Assembly (NCBI GenBank): GCA_021234155.1
Contig: JAJEKV010000002.1
Location: 35,818,128 to 35,882,127, forward strand
Direction of reading: 5' to 3'
Source of the DNA: Isoetes taiwanensis
Taxonomy: Eukaryota; Streptophyta; Lycopodiopsida; Isoetales; Isoetaceae
DNA length: 64,000 bases
Shown here: positions 23,351 through 35,935 of the stretch, piece after piece
How positions within the stretch are numbered: the stretch's first letter is position 1
Layout: each line of letters begins with the position of its first letter
Program-made: the position numbers and the translations under genes
The notes under the pieces: model-generated
What the model saw: the letters and a program-made list of their open reading frames with translations, nothing else
The model's database searches: none
Told to the model about the DNA's origin: nothing

Positions 23351-23591
23351 ATATGCCACATATTTCCATGCCTTCTTCCACACGGCGCCGAGAAACGTTG
23401 GAGAAATGTTGGCGTTGAAGTTTATTTCTCACACTGGAAAGGCATACTAACTTGAGAAAACATATTGTGGTGGCCTTCTTTGCTTCAACCTTTGCCACAT
23501 TTTTCCATGCCCTCCTCCATACGGCACCAAGAAATGTCGTGTCAAATTCTAAATCTAACACTGCAAAAACATACATAAGATCTTTAAACAT

Positions 23592-24060
23592 TTTGTCCTT
23601 TTTCCACCATATTTTAGTTATTCCTTAATGCTCGTGCCAACTGGAAAATGCACCTCCAAGAAAAGCCCAGGCAAGTTGTCAAGGGTATTTTGAGACTGTG
23701 CCACAGCAAACACGTACCAGTATTTCTTTCTAACCTTTTGTTTCTGGTCAAACAAAAGTCATGCCCTAGCACTACCACAGTTTGATCTGTAAACTCAGCT
23801 CTTAAACAGTTGTGCTTTATGGCACAACAAGGAGAACAGGGGGGGTCGTTTTAATGGCTCGTTGTACTAATGGACTGAGAATAACCCATTTGTATTGATG
23901 GTCGCATCCAATCCAGCCTGTATTGAAACTAGATTGTTTTTGGGCATGGAGGGTATGTGTTCTGCATCTTCCTTTGCTGGTATGTAAACGTGTTCATCAG
24001 ATTAACAATACGCATGTCTGTTCTAGGATTGAGATACGAAATGCTTGTGCATAATATAGT
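23592..24060. other. intergenic DNA upstream of GH71
   Basis: No gene recognised. This is the distal upstream region of the GH71 gene, AT-rich and without a clear repeat. Confidence 0.5.
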
Positions 24061-24086
24061 GAAAGGAAGGAAGGAAGGAAGGAAGG
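24061..24086. repeat. GGAA microsatellite
   Basis: About six GGAA repeats in a row. It lies just beyond the 3' end of the minus-strand LINE remnant, where LINEs often carry a simple-sequence tail. Confidence 0.85.
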
Positions 24087-26470
24087 TACTTTTATCGTCC
24101 ACGGAGACCAATCGGTCTATGGGACCCAATACAAAAACGCAGCAAGCGGATTCGCCCCGGATTAAAACCCCGCCGAAGGGTTTCGAGGGAAAACCGCGGG
24201 CAATCATCACCGACAAACAAGCAGGCTAATCATATAAAATGCAAAACATCCCAATATATACGTCATGCACCACCCCAGAGTGCCTAGTCGTGGACAGACC
24301 CGGTGGGGGCAAAAGGTGACCTCGCAGGTCCAAGACCTCTGGATGTATGACCCCGTGGCACGCATCGACGGGTGTGTTCATCGAGAAATGCAAGGGCACG
24401 TCCCCCCGCATTAAGGGGAGCGATATCCGCCCGGATCGGACCGAACGCCGGGCAACTCGGAAAGTGTGAGACTCATCCTCAATGGCACCCGTTTGACAAA
24501 GACCGACGAGCTCCGTCTCCGGCGGGCTCCCCAATCCACCGCCTGCCTCGATCACGAAGATGGTGGGCACCGCGCGAATGGAGGCAATGAGTCTGCCTTT
24601 TTCGTGGGGCGTAGAACGAAGGTAGAGGCTGGGGCCCGGCTAACACGGGGGTTGATGTGCTCCTTGTAATGGGCCATTTTGACTGCTCTAGAGCAATGGA
24701 GTCCCGAGCTTACCCGAGGAAACAAGCATCTAGGTACTCCCAGTTCGCCACGATCGGGTCAGCTGCGCCTACCAGACAGATCTCGTGCTCACGCACGCGT
24801 TCCATCCGGCGAACCACCGATCTCTCTTACCCCTCCAACAGGCCCTAAGCCGCTCTTGGACTCATGGCCACGATGTAAGCCAAAAAGCGGAGCCGAGCAT
24901 CACCCATAGTAACCACTTTCGAAAATAGACGATGTGTCTATCAAGGGCTGCCCATTTGCGGCAAGAATCGGTTTCCCGCAGCAGAACCGATAGGGGACCT
25001 GAAGGTTTCACCCCAAGTGCCCGTGCCAAAAATGCCTTCAGCACCTGCCCAAGTCATTCCAGTGTCGCCAAAGAGACGCACGGGCCCCAAACCTCGACCC
25101 GCGTCTGAAGGACGTGCTTCGACCAGTGCCCTAACAGATGTGACCGATGGCCCCAATCATATAGCTCGCTTTGGTGATTTTTGTTCCGCATGGCATAAAG
25201 CGCTTTCCAGCTGCACACAAGTAGCGGATAGACGCCTCCGCCAGAGCGAGGAGGGGAACTCCACCCCTAGGTACTTGTAGGTGGGCGTGACGCCCACAAA
25301 GTCGCCCCGATATGTGAGTGCGGGAGGCATGGGGTGACGTGAAGAGGATATGAGAACCACCCCCTGTCTTGGCCGGATTGACGCCAAGATGTCCTCAGCC
25401 CGACAAAATGTGTCTAGGGCATCCGTGTGAGACCGCATAGCTTCGGGGTGTGGGCCAAAAGCCAACATCGTCCCGCATAGATGAGCCGGATGATCTGGTG
25501 CAAAAAAGTCGTATGCCATCCCCCATGCTCGATAAGCCGGGCTCTAACTGATCAATGTAGAGGCCAAAAGTGTTGGCGAGAGGGGCAACCCCGCCGGACC
25601 TCGATACTACTGGTGAATGCTTGGCCCGTCACATCCCCGCCAAAACAACTCTCATACAACCTCGTGTATATGGCATTCTCGCGACTGCAAATGGAGCCCC
25701 AGCTGACGCAGATCTAGCCCACAGCTTTTCCCGGGACCGTATCAAAAGCCTTTGAAGTCCACAAAGCAGCAATACAAGTCCAAATAGATGATTCCGGTTT
25801 GTCTTCAATCGCCCCCGGCGGCCAAAGATATGGTCAATCGCTGAGTGGCGGGTCGAAAGCTTTGCCTTGCGGTGAGGGCTTCGCACATCCCTCGCCCGCC
25901 TACCGGGTCAACCGCTGCTCGAGAATGCCAACCAACGGTTTGGCAAATCTTGAACCGACCATGATCGTCCCGGTAATTGGTTGATTAAGGTGGGTCGCCC
26001 GCCTTGTGAATGGGGAACAACCCCGCTTGTGGTCCATTGTCTGGGAAACCCTCCCGCAATGCTCTATTGAACAGGTAGTGAGGACCCAAGACAAGCCTGC
26101 CCGCCTGCCACTTTGAGTAACTTCGGCCAAGATACCATCGAGGTCACCTTCCCATTAGCTAGCCGTTCGCGGCCCTCCTCAACATCCTCGTCCCACGAGA
26201 AACCAATGGGGCCATCCTGTGGGGGTATGGGCGTCACGCGTCCCCTGGCGGGTCATAGAGTCGCTGCCATCTTGCTCCCACCGCCGGGTGTGATGTCCCC
26301 CGTAGGCTGGGCTGGCCTTCGAAGCACTCTGCGCCAAAAGGTTCGAGGATGAGTGTCCAGCAGGCCGAACATCTCCCCCTGATGCTTGGCAAGGTACCGC
26401 GCCTTTGTGTCCTTCAGATGGGCCAGATCGCGGTGGTGGCCTTACTGGCGGCTGGCACTGGATCCGCATG
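24087..26470 (-). mobile_element. decayed LINE (non-LTR retrotransposon)
   Basis: Reading the minus strand from 26470 to 24087, LINE reverse transcriptase blocks appear in order but in several frames: TIMVGSRFAKPLVGILEQRL (25900-26130), SREKLWARSASAGAP (25629-25886, matching the usual FDTVPREKLW region), then LTYRGDFVGVTPTYKYLGVE (25157-25519). The C-terminal EDESHTF zinc-finger-type block is at 24226-24570. The catalytic FADD-type motif is not clean. No endonuclease is seen, so the copy is probably 5'-truncated. Base composition is more GC-rich than the flanks. Many frameshifts make it inactive. Confidence 0.8.
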
Positions 26471-29316
26471 TGACCAAGCCGGAAAGCAATTGCCTTAATT
26501 TTTTGGCTTGCTACTTGTTAAAGTGAAAGATGGATGAGAGATGCAAAGAGAAAGAGGAATGGGACAAACTGGTTCAATTGATAACTGATATGTTACAGAA
26601 TAAATAGGCACTCATGTGTACACGTATTTGTGCATGTAGACATGGAGATATATGTATATATGTATGTACATATGTACACATAGAGATTCCATACTCTAAC
26701 ACTCTCGATGAAACTCTTATGTGTGAGAATCCAAACCTGTGCAAAGACTCAAACCTGTACAAAAACCTTCAGACCTGTAACCTTCAAAACATAACATAAG
26801 AATCTCTCCTTGAGATCATATCTCATCCATATTGTGCAGCAGTAGATGACTTCATTTAGCATCAATTATGCAGCAGAAATCAGCCATACTTTAGGTTCAT
26901 GATATTCTAACTCTTGATACTACTAGAGTTCTTATCCATCTTTCCCTACCAGGCAAAAGACCACCTTCCCAATCTGCTCTTCCTCAACCTTTAATTATAA
27001 GAAAAGCTTCAGTTTGAATAACTCTCCCTCAAAGTGATTTTTTTTTTTTATGCTATGTAAGTGCAATCCAAAACACAAAGTTTTGTCCTGGTTTATTGGC
27101 GTACTTTAGTTTATGATGGAACTCTAAATATGCATCTCCACATGACGCACATCACCAAGGGCTTAATGTTGAAATTTTTTGGATGCTCCCGTGATATCTT
27201 CACGTCTCCCACACATAACATCTTAACTGGAGTAAAAGTAAAATGCACATGCGAGTCATTGATTCATTGATTCGAACCGCCCATGATGTCTCACGATAAC
27301 CACGTGAGACAACTCATTTCGAAGATAGGCTCATATAATGGAATTTAGTACCATTTGTGATAGTTGCTAGTATTTGATTCTAACTGATGTTTTACGCGTT
27401 AGTGGTATTGGGTACAGTTATTAAGTCAATTTAATATATAGCCTTTATGGAGCCCATACTGTGATTGGTCTTTGTTATTGGTATTCCTGTCATTGTATGA
27501 CATAACTACATGCTCCAATCGTTTCTTTTGCCTTGTTGATTTCATTTCTTCTATTGCTTTATTTGCTCCCTTTGGTTGCATGCAGATCATCACTTACTTT
27601 AGTCGCAAATCCACTTTGGCTACATTTGTCCCATAAAGTTCCTTTGAACCTTTTAGTCTTTGCTCTAATAGTGTGCCTATATCTTGTTTCATCCTAGTAG
27701 CTCTTGTAGTCCTGGTTGTGCTCCATTGGCTTCTATAGTTCTTGTTACACCACTCTGCTCATCTGAGTTGCTCCATTTATCTGATTGCTTTTTGGCATTC
27801 TTTTCTCATAGGATTTTTAATCGTATTTTGTTCATTTGTCCAACTATAAGATTTATTCCTCTTAATCCTTTCATTTTTTCGCACAGTTTCTAAACCCCCA
27901 AGTTTTTCATTTCTTTGGTACTTCCTTTCATGCCTAGTTGGTCGTTGCAGCCCATTGACTTTCTTGACATAGGTCTCTGACTTTCTTGACATAGGTCTCG
28001 TATGTTCAGTGTTGGCTACATGTTGCGCCTTTGTGCTTCTGTTCAGCTTAGTCTTGGCACCTTGTTGGTTTGCTTGGTCCCTTGGCATAGGTCTCGTATG
28101 TTCAGTACATGTTGCGCCTTTGTGCTTCTGTTCAGCTTAGTCTTGGCACCTTGTTGGTTTGCTTGGTCCCTTCCATTTTACCCCATATTACTCCTCATAG
28201 TTCTTCCGATGTTGTTGTTCTAGTCAATCACTCAGTTGAGATTGTTCATCAAACTGTTTCCTTAAGTCTATTAACCCCACGGTGTCATCATTTGACTATG
28301 CCATATAGTTCCATTTGAGTGTCTTGGATTTGTTGTTTTAGTCTCCATAGTTCTGTCACCTTAATGGGTTTCTCGGTCTAGTCCTCTAAATTGCTTCATT
28401 AGTCTCAGGGTTCCCTAACGTCTTGTTCCTATTAATTATATCGTTGCTATGCTTGAAAACTTGCATAGATCCGTTATGCGTGTAGGCTATACATTATGAA
28501 TATTAGTCCTTCATTTTCATAGTGTTTCGATGTCGTAGTATTTATTGTTTTGATCCTTCAGTTTTGGCTTCATATGCTCTTTATTGTGATCGTAGTTTGT
28601 TGATTGTGTTCAGTTTTCGTGTCCTCTCTGCCTTACACATTCCATTATCCCATGGTTTTGGTCTTTCTTATTTGTTAATCATGGTTGGTTCGTATCTTCT
28701 TCATGAAGTCCAGTATCATCATGTTTCCATTTGGCCCTCCACCATTCCTTTTTAGTTTTTCGCATTCGATTGCCAGATTTTCACCTTCAACGTTCTTACC
28801 TTTGGTCTCGCCTTAGCTCTCTGTGTATTTACTAATCTCATTTAGCAGTCATTTTGTCTTTGGCACACCTAGGATATTTGATAGCTCCCATATATTGATA
28901 ACATCCTTTTCTTTGTCATTCCTTACTGGAGTCACTCCAATTCCAAGTGATTTTTGATTTACAAAACATAGGTTTCCTTCTCGCTTGGAAAAACTGGCAG
29001 TTTCACATTTCTCATCGTACAATTTTCTTAGGTTTCATATTTGATTCCTATAATGGCTTATTCCGCATTTCAGCCACTAAGAAGTGTGTGTATGGAGATT
29101 AAGGAATTTCTTAATATTAAGCTTTTTAGAATTTTAGACCTTGTCAATACATGTATAATTATTATGGGAAAGATTCTTTTGGAATATTCGGCGTTGATGC
29201 CTCGTTCTAAAACTGCCACGTATTTCCGGAAGGAAAAAATAGGGCTTTAATAAAAAAGATGAAAAAATGAAAAAAAAGGGAATGCCCTGTTCTGCGCCCT
29301 GTTCTGAGCATTGGCT
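26471..29316. other. intergenic DNA, pyrimidine-rich in part
   Basis: AT/CA-rich DNA (26600-26680 is a TATATG/TACATA simple tract) followed by strongly T/C-rich DNA at 27500-28800. A ~88-bp tandem duplication lies at about 27987-28171 (shared CATGTTGCGCCTTTGTGC and CTTGGCACCTTGTTGG). No domain or gene recognised. Confidence 0.5.
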
Positions 29317-29561
29317 ATGGCGGCTACCGTCCGACAACAACTTCCAAGAAGACTCAGAGATAAGAGGTCGGTGAGTCTGCCTTTGATCAAAATACCTTGA
29401 TGCTTGATGCAGAGAGCTATGACGATTTCTGCAAAGCTATGAAAACCCGGGCATGTTGGGGTTTCGGAGATGCAGCGGCCCCGAGCTTAAAATTTCGTAG
29501 TAGAAGCTGGCTTAGCAAGGCCAGCGAATTTCTTGAAGCAACCAAGTTTCTTGAACACTGA
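29317..29561 (+). CDS. possible start of a spliced gene, unknown
   Basis: An ATG in good context (GCTATGGCGGCT) at 29317 opens MAATVRQQLPRRLRDKRS and runs 18 codons to a canonical donor TCG|GTGAGT at 29370. A second open stretch in another frame covers about 29366-29561 and reads SYDDFCKAMKTRACWGFG...KASEFLEATKFLEH before a stop. Further exon-like pieces occur downstream (acceptor CTGCAG|GTGTTCC near 30037, donor near 30230, acceptor AATGCAG|GCATTG near 30440). I cannot join them confidently. The product is unknown. Confidence 0.25.
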
Positions 29562-32330
29562 TGATTCTGAACTTAAAAATACATCACATATTACCAGTTC
29601 AGAACTTATGTGATGGTAACAATTAGCTGCAATTCTGCATTTTGGAATTCGGGATTGTAGGAAAAGCCGAGCACTGGCTCACAGGTTGACTGGAAAGTAC
29701 AAAGGATGGTAAATTCTCTGGCATGCTTTTAATAGATTGATCAGAGAAAAATAATGTGCCTTTATCAGCGACCGTTTGGAATTTCCAGTCTACATTCTTG
29801 AATGTTTTAGGGACGGCAAAGCTAGTTGTATTTTTCTGCTAAATTCGTTATGTCCACAAAATCTACTTCTCGAACTAATCTGTTGCACAAACGGTTGTCT
29901 GCATGCATCCAGGTAATAATGTAGATACATGAAAGTTGGATATTGCTTCAATCATGCGTTTAAAAATTTCAAGGCAATGCCAAGTTCAAATATTCTCTTC
30001 TTTACTTGCCATTATTTCTGGCTATGAGATTCTGCAGGTGTTCCGGAAGATCCCTTCAGCAAGTGTTGTCTCATCTGGCAACAAACCTTGGTGTCTTCGT
30101 CAATTTGTCTTAGTTAGAAGCACCAAGCTGATAGCAATATTTCGTTGCAGTGCCATAAATATTGACTTCTTATTCTTGCATTACAAATGCCTTCATGTGG
30201 AATTGTCGAGATTGTGGAAGCGAATTCTATGTAAGTGCTGCATACTCTAGCATATTTGTATTGGCTTTGTATTCAGTCAGTTCATGGCATTGAGCTACTT
30301 AAAGCACAGAACACATAAATTGGCATGATTATTGTGTCTCTTAGAAGTCTTCTTAAGAACATTCCTACTTAAATAATAGCAGGAGAAGCTCATGTTCAAT
30401 GAGCCAAATATACATAGTCTATTATATGCTTTGGCAATGCAGGCATTGAAGACGACCGACATATGAAGATGTTGAAAACATGGGAAAGAAACTAGGTATG
30501 TATATTCACACATTCTCTCCAAATTGAGAATGGATAGCTGGATCTTATTGCATGGCTGGATATGTAGGTGCATCGTAATTGTTTATTGATTTTACAATGT
30601 CCCCACTGTCATACAGCTAGACAAAGTATTAATTGAAATGCAAATGAATCGCCTGCCTAATGCCCCACGAAATAGAGAATAAGGCACCTTGCATCTGGCT
30701 TCACCTGTAAAAGCAAGGGCTAAATCTGAGAACATTGAAGGCTTTGCCCAGTTTGATTTTACAAGAAGGCCTTCACGTTCTAAAAAGCGTAGCTTTGCAT
30801 AGGGATGAATGCAACGTGGGATCTAATATTTTATAGTTTCACCATTCTAGCACATAGTTATTGTTATCTATTAGGCATCTTGAAACCCTACTAAGGTACT
30901 TCTGTTATATCAAGCCTCTAATGTTGTTTTGCATAATGTATATTGCATCTTTCATTTGTTAATGGTTAGGGTTTGCAGTTTGGCATGAATGCAGTTGAAA
31001 TGCATTCTCTAGACGATGGTCTTCATGTGCTTGAGCCCCCAAACTTGCTCATGTAATTTTAAGAATCTTTCATTTATTTCAGAGGTGTCTGAGCCAGAAT
31101 TAAACGAATCCCAATTTTCATCTAGTTATATTTTGTATCTGACCTTTATTTAGCTAGCTGTGCATCTTAATTATATTCTATTATTTAATGTACGCTTCAG
31201 ATGGCAAGACGTCAATCGGAGGTAAGAAATGACGATATAACATGTGGTGCTACTGAGAATTAAAAGTAGACATTTTTTTTGCAACAAATTTACCTTCAAT
31301 GAGGTCCACCCAGATCTATGTGGAAACATATCTATAGGTCAGAGTTGTTGTTGATTCAGATTTTGCATTTGCTTGGATCATGATCATAAATTATGCAAAA
31401 CGCAAATGCAACATGCCTTATGTTTGTCTTGATTTTCATTGGTGTTAATTTAATTTCTAGTTTACAACCTGAACTATCTATCGTGTTTTTTTGCAATAAT
31501 TAATTCCTATTTCAACAACTCAGTGACCATATTTTCTCTTATAACTCCAATATACACAACTAGTGTTTAAGCTAGTGCTCACTCATAGTGTTCACCAAGC
31601 GAGTGCTCACTCAGGGTTAGTTGATCCTTTTTAATGCTAGAAAATATTCTTAATCAATATCATGGTGCAACAACTTTACGTGCTAGAATGAGTATTTGTT
31701 TGGTAAGTAAACCATTGGTACTAATGATCATGATGCCATATTATATGGAAAAAAATGACGCTACTAATTCTCATAATGCCACAATAAATAAACAAAAGAT
31801 AAATGCCACAATAAATAAACAAAAGTCTTAGCCTCTCTAGTGAGACCTTTTTTTTTGTCCAGTTTCATTACTGGCCTAGCTCATCTTTCCATATCTAACA
31901 TGCTCCTTTGGATCACATTGTTGCTCTTGGCCATACACCTCAGTCCAGTTGTGCATTATGTGTAATATTTCAAAATGGCAAAGGACAAATCACACCAATG
32001 GCATGGTGGTTGCTTTCGGCCCTCCACACCAACTTTCAACAACCCCTGATCTCTCTAGGGGTGATAAAACCCCTTCAAACTTGCAAGATTAGGAGATGTA
32101 GTGTCTTCAATGAAAGGATATGGATAATGTATTGTAATTGAACACTTCGTGTTTTGCGCCTTTGTGAAATTCATTTGTTTAGGACAGACAAAGATATTAC
32201 AGTTGCTAATCTTGGAGTATTGTAAGTTCAAATCCTGCATGTTCTTTCGCATCTCAAGGATGTCCCAGAATTGAGATCTATTCGACTGAGCACAAAACTT
32301 CTTTTGCAGTGGGTTGGAGAAGAGAAATGT
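29562..32330. other. AT-rich intergenic or intronic DNA
   Basis: Apart from the possible exons near 30037-30492 mentioned with the gene candidate at 29317, I see no gene, repeat array or RNA gene. A short ATAAATAAACAAAAG doublet lies at about 31783-31825. Confidence 0.45.
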
Positions 32331-32356
32331 TCGCGGCGGCCGCAAGGCCGCCGCGA
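32331..32356. repeat. GC-rich perfect hairpin
   Basis: Two 11-bp arms, TCGCGGCGGCC and its complement, flank a GCAA loop. The outer flanks (AGAAAT / ATTTCT) extend the stem imperfectly. It stands out in AT-rich surroundings. A decayed relative lies at 168-200. Confidence 0.85.
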
Positions 32357-33410
32357 TAAATTTCTTGTATTGCCTAACTCTTACATGAATATCTATTTCA
32401 TATAAAACAAGGACCTCTACGACCTCATGTAAACTACTGCTAGTAAAACAGTCAAATAATCTGTAAGCATAATATCTAACATGAGGTAACCTAATCTACA
32501 AGATCAAGTTAACAAATATAACCAACTTTTAATTAGAAATCGTTCTCTTTGTTAAAAGGAAACAATAATACAAAATTCAATGAAAGCTGATGAACTACCA
32601 TTCTATACAGATCATATTCACTACACAAAGACTATCATAAAAAACATTCAGTCCCCTCTTTGGCTAATTATTGGCTGATTTTACATGAGCAACATCATGT
32701 ATGCATTCTTTAGCCACTTCTACCGGGTTCCATGTAACCATTTTCAAGTCAATCTAATACATAATATGACCTTGCTATAAAGCCAAAATCTTTGCGGATC
32801 CTGCCTTGAGGCTTCTTAGGTGATCCGCGTAAATCCTTCTTACTTGCAGTAGCCTCTCACCAGCTTCGTTCTTGGGTAGCATCTTCATGGAAGCAACATG
32901 CAAATGAATAACACCCTTAACATGCAAATGAATAACACCCTTAACACACTGGTGCCTCTTTATTTCTTCCATCTTTTCACTTGTTTTGTCCAGCTTCTTT
33001 TCTTTAATTGCAACCCTTGATCCTTGGTCCTCTTTTTTGGGTTCTCCTTAGGTGGGTATAAGCATGCTACTACTGTATACCTTAAAAAGTATTATTTAGG
33101 GACTATAAAACTACCTACAATAGTATCCAACTATAGATACTGGGTACTTATATGATGCCTCAATAACTAGTAAGTGTCAAATTGGAGTCATTCATTTTCA
33201 TCTCCAATAGTAGTATTTGTATCTTCACCTTGAACATTAACATGCTTTTGACATTTATTTTGAACTTTTGATAAGAACAGTACCCATTTCTGTAGTACCC
33301 AGTGTAGGTAACTTTGGCAGGTCCAAAAAGGAGACACTTGTAGCATGCTTATGCCCAGGTGTCTTTGGTTCCTTGGCAGCAATGGTGGATCTTCACTTAC
33401 TTGGTCGTAC
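32357..33410. other. AT-rich DNA, nothing recognised
   Basis: A ~23-bp direct repeat (AACATGCAAATGAATAACAC) lies at about 32897-32945. No gene is supported. Confidence 0.45.
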
Positions 33411-34058
33411 CTATTGCTCTTCAGTTTCTTTCTCTTCTTCTTCCCCAGATTCAGGGTTGACAGCTCCTTCTTCAACCTCCTCTTCGTGCTCCGAGTCACG
33501 ATATAGGACTTCACTCTATCCACTTTGAACTCTATGATTGATAAAAGAAAGTTTTTTCTTGTCGATGTAGTGTGCTACGTATTCATACAAGGCTTCAGGC
33601 TGTACTCTAACCAACTTAAAGGAGGACTCATCAACAATTATAAGGCCATGCAACATCTTAAAGGAGAGTCTTCCTTTAACAGAAGACTAGGCAGTAACTT
33701 CTGAAACTTCACGAATGCTGCCGATGCACTCAAAATCACCATCATCGAAGCACTTACAACAGACACTCTTACAGATGAACAAAAACGTGATGGTGCTGTA
33801 CATTCCTACTGTGCCTCTTGTTATGTACCACTGAGTTTTCAGGTTTTCATATATGGAAGGTGCAAAAGTCTCCTCAACTTCTTGACAATTTTGAGAATCC
33901 TTTAGGCTTTCCTTGACATGCTTCTTTTCTGCACAAAACCAGGTGCTTAACTTGAATACAAACATGAGAGCATATCCCAGAATAGAAAAGGCTAAATTTG
34001 TGCCTAAACTACTAAAATCAATACTCTTGTACAGATAAATATCCGTCCACAAACCCAT
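33411..34058 (-). pseudogene. unknown protein, frame broken by two stops
   Basis: A single frame of 216 codons is open except for two TAG codons (at 33687-33689 and at about 33535). Readable parts include TQWYITRGTVGMYSTITFLF, then after the first stop SFKMLHGLIIVDESSFKLVR and YEYVAHYIDKKKLSF, and after the second an acidic SEHEEEVEEGAVNPESGEEE tail. The consistent codon-like content across both stops suggests a gene that lost function. The upstream part contains two hydrophobic stretches that could be membrane segments. I recognise no family. Confidence 0.45.
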
Positions 34059-35800
34059 ACTGGCTAGTGGATTACAGATCTTAATCTCTCATGCGAGCCA
34101 TCACAATTAATTTGTCTCCTATATTAGCGTATAAAACTTATGTTTAATGGACTTCAGGAAAAGATTGCAATAAACATATCACGTACCGTGCAATCTGCAT
34201 TAGAAGCTTTAGCGCAACAAACTTATGGTTTTTCTGTGCAAATATCGTGCAAATACGCCTTTTTATGTCATATTTCCAAATAATTACCTTCATAAGGCGG
34301 TTGGCAACAACAAATATAGAGAGTTTTGAAAACCAGAGCAATGATGATCTTCGTTATTTATGCTAAAAGCCTGTTGGACCTTCTCGGGGGGCATGAAAGT
34401 ATAGAACGAACAGATTATCTCTTCCAGGCCTGGATAGTATTGCATACTTAGTCAGCCTCTAGCACAATTGACAGGAGCTCGCACCTAAAAAAGAACATGG
34501 ACACGAAGAAAAACAAATGCTGCATAACCAAAGCCCTTTAATGCTCCAATGCCAAAAAAATTTCTTCGAACCCAATACAGAAGGTACCTGAGAAAGAAAT
34601 TGTCTACCACTGACATTATATAAAGAACCAACTTATAGCTCGTGAAGACCAAGTGCCACAAGAAAGTGCAAAGCTAACCAATGGTTCTGGCCACTCAACA
34701 CCTAAAGTACGTTGCAAGTATTCACCCTCTTTGTTGCTTACTTTTGCAAAGGCCTGGACAACAACTTAATACCCATCAGTACACAAATTTTAAATGACCC
34801 GGAAATGACATCACAACACAGCAGTTACATGCTTGGAATGGGATGGTAGACTAAGAACAAAATGTTAAAAACGTATTCAAGATATATCCGCCCACATTCA
34901 GCACTACCTGTCAGCCCAAACCAGAGAACAGTTTAGAGAGCACTGTCAAATAAAGGCAACTTGAGTTTTTTTCTATACAGTACCTTTTCCATGAGGGAAG
35001 CCATTTGCTGAGGTATGCCTGGTATTCCGTGCTCTAAAAATGCCTAAAATTTGGATATAAAATAGATAAGATTGATATAGATAAATACTACTTCTTACGT
35101 TATACCACAAATCAAGTTGTAGATATGGCAGGTTTCAGTAAGAAATAGATTAGGCTTGAAAGAAATTAACAACTTACATGTATCATACATGAATTATAGA
35201 TATTGATCCAAAATGCTAGCTTCTGTTTGTGAGCCATGCCTTGGAGCTCAACCTTTTCCAGTTTTGCCACAAGCATTCTGCATGGAGTGCACAGTTAGTT
35301 GCATCTAGAACATATTGATAGCGTAGGGTTTAGGGGTTCTACCTCAACTACTTTAAAAGCGAGGAACAAAATGGAACGCTGTTAGAATCAAGATTCTCAA
35401 CTGAAACATCTTTGTAAGATTCTGCAGACTGTGTAAGGATCCCTTTCTAAACAAAAGTCTGAGACAATCTTGATGTTTAATCCTAATTTAACAGCGTGCA
35501 ATTGGCTTCTTAAACACATTGTCATTTTTAGTAAATGTCTAAACTACTTCAACAATTCTAATAATAGTAGTAATTATTTGCATCCATTTCAAAAGCTTAC
35601 TTTAATAGCATACTAGTAATAGTGCGCAGCATTGTTGGGCATAAGTTAAGAACGTGTAAATGATATTTCAAGAGAATGAGTAAATGGTACAATGGAGCCA
35701 TTGTCAAATTAATTTCACATCTACAAAATTACACAAAAAAGAGCATTCGACTAGCTTCCCCCCTTTTTTTTCCTTTTTTCTTTTGCCTTTGGGTGTAAAA
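34059..35800. other. AT-rich intergenic DNA
   Basis: No gene recognised. T-rich and A-rich tracts are common; a TTTTTTTTCC tract lies at 35760-35785, just upstream of the next gene candidate. Confidence 0.45.
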
Positions 35801-35935
35801 TCGCTAGTGGGGTACAACTTTTGGCGAAGCGTTTAAGCACTTTAAGTGCTGAAACTCGCGGACGTCGAAGCCCGTCACACCCTTCTCCCTCCTTTTCCCC
35901 CGCGCGCGAAAACTCAGATCAGTGTTTGACTGTTG

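Noticed and set aside
26490-27040. Possible solo LTR of a copia element
   Set aside because: A CTCTCCCTC string resembles a polypurine tract, but I find no TG...CA or TG...TA ends, target duplication or partner.
27600-28760. Long open frames in pyrimidine-rich DNA
   Set aside because: Frames arise from T/C bias and a tandem duplication. No domain, splice sites or plausible start context.
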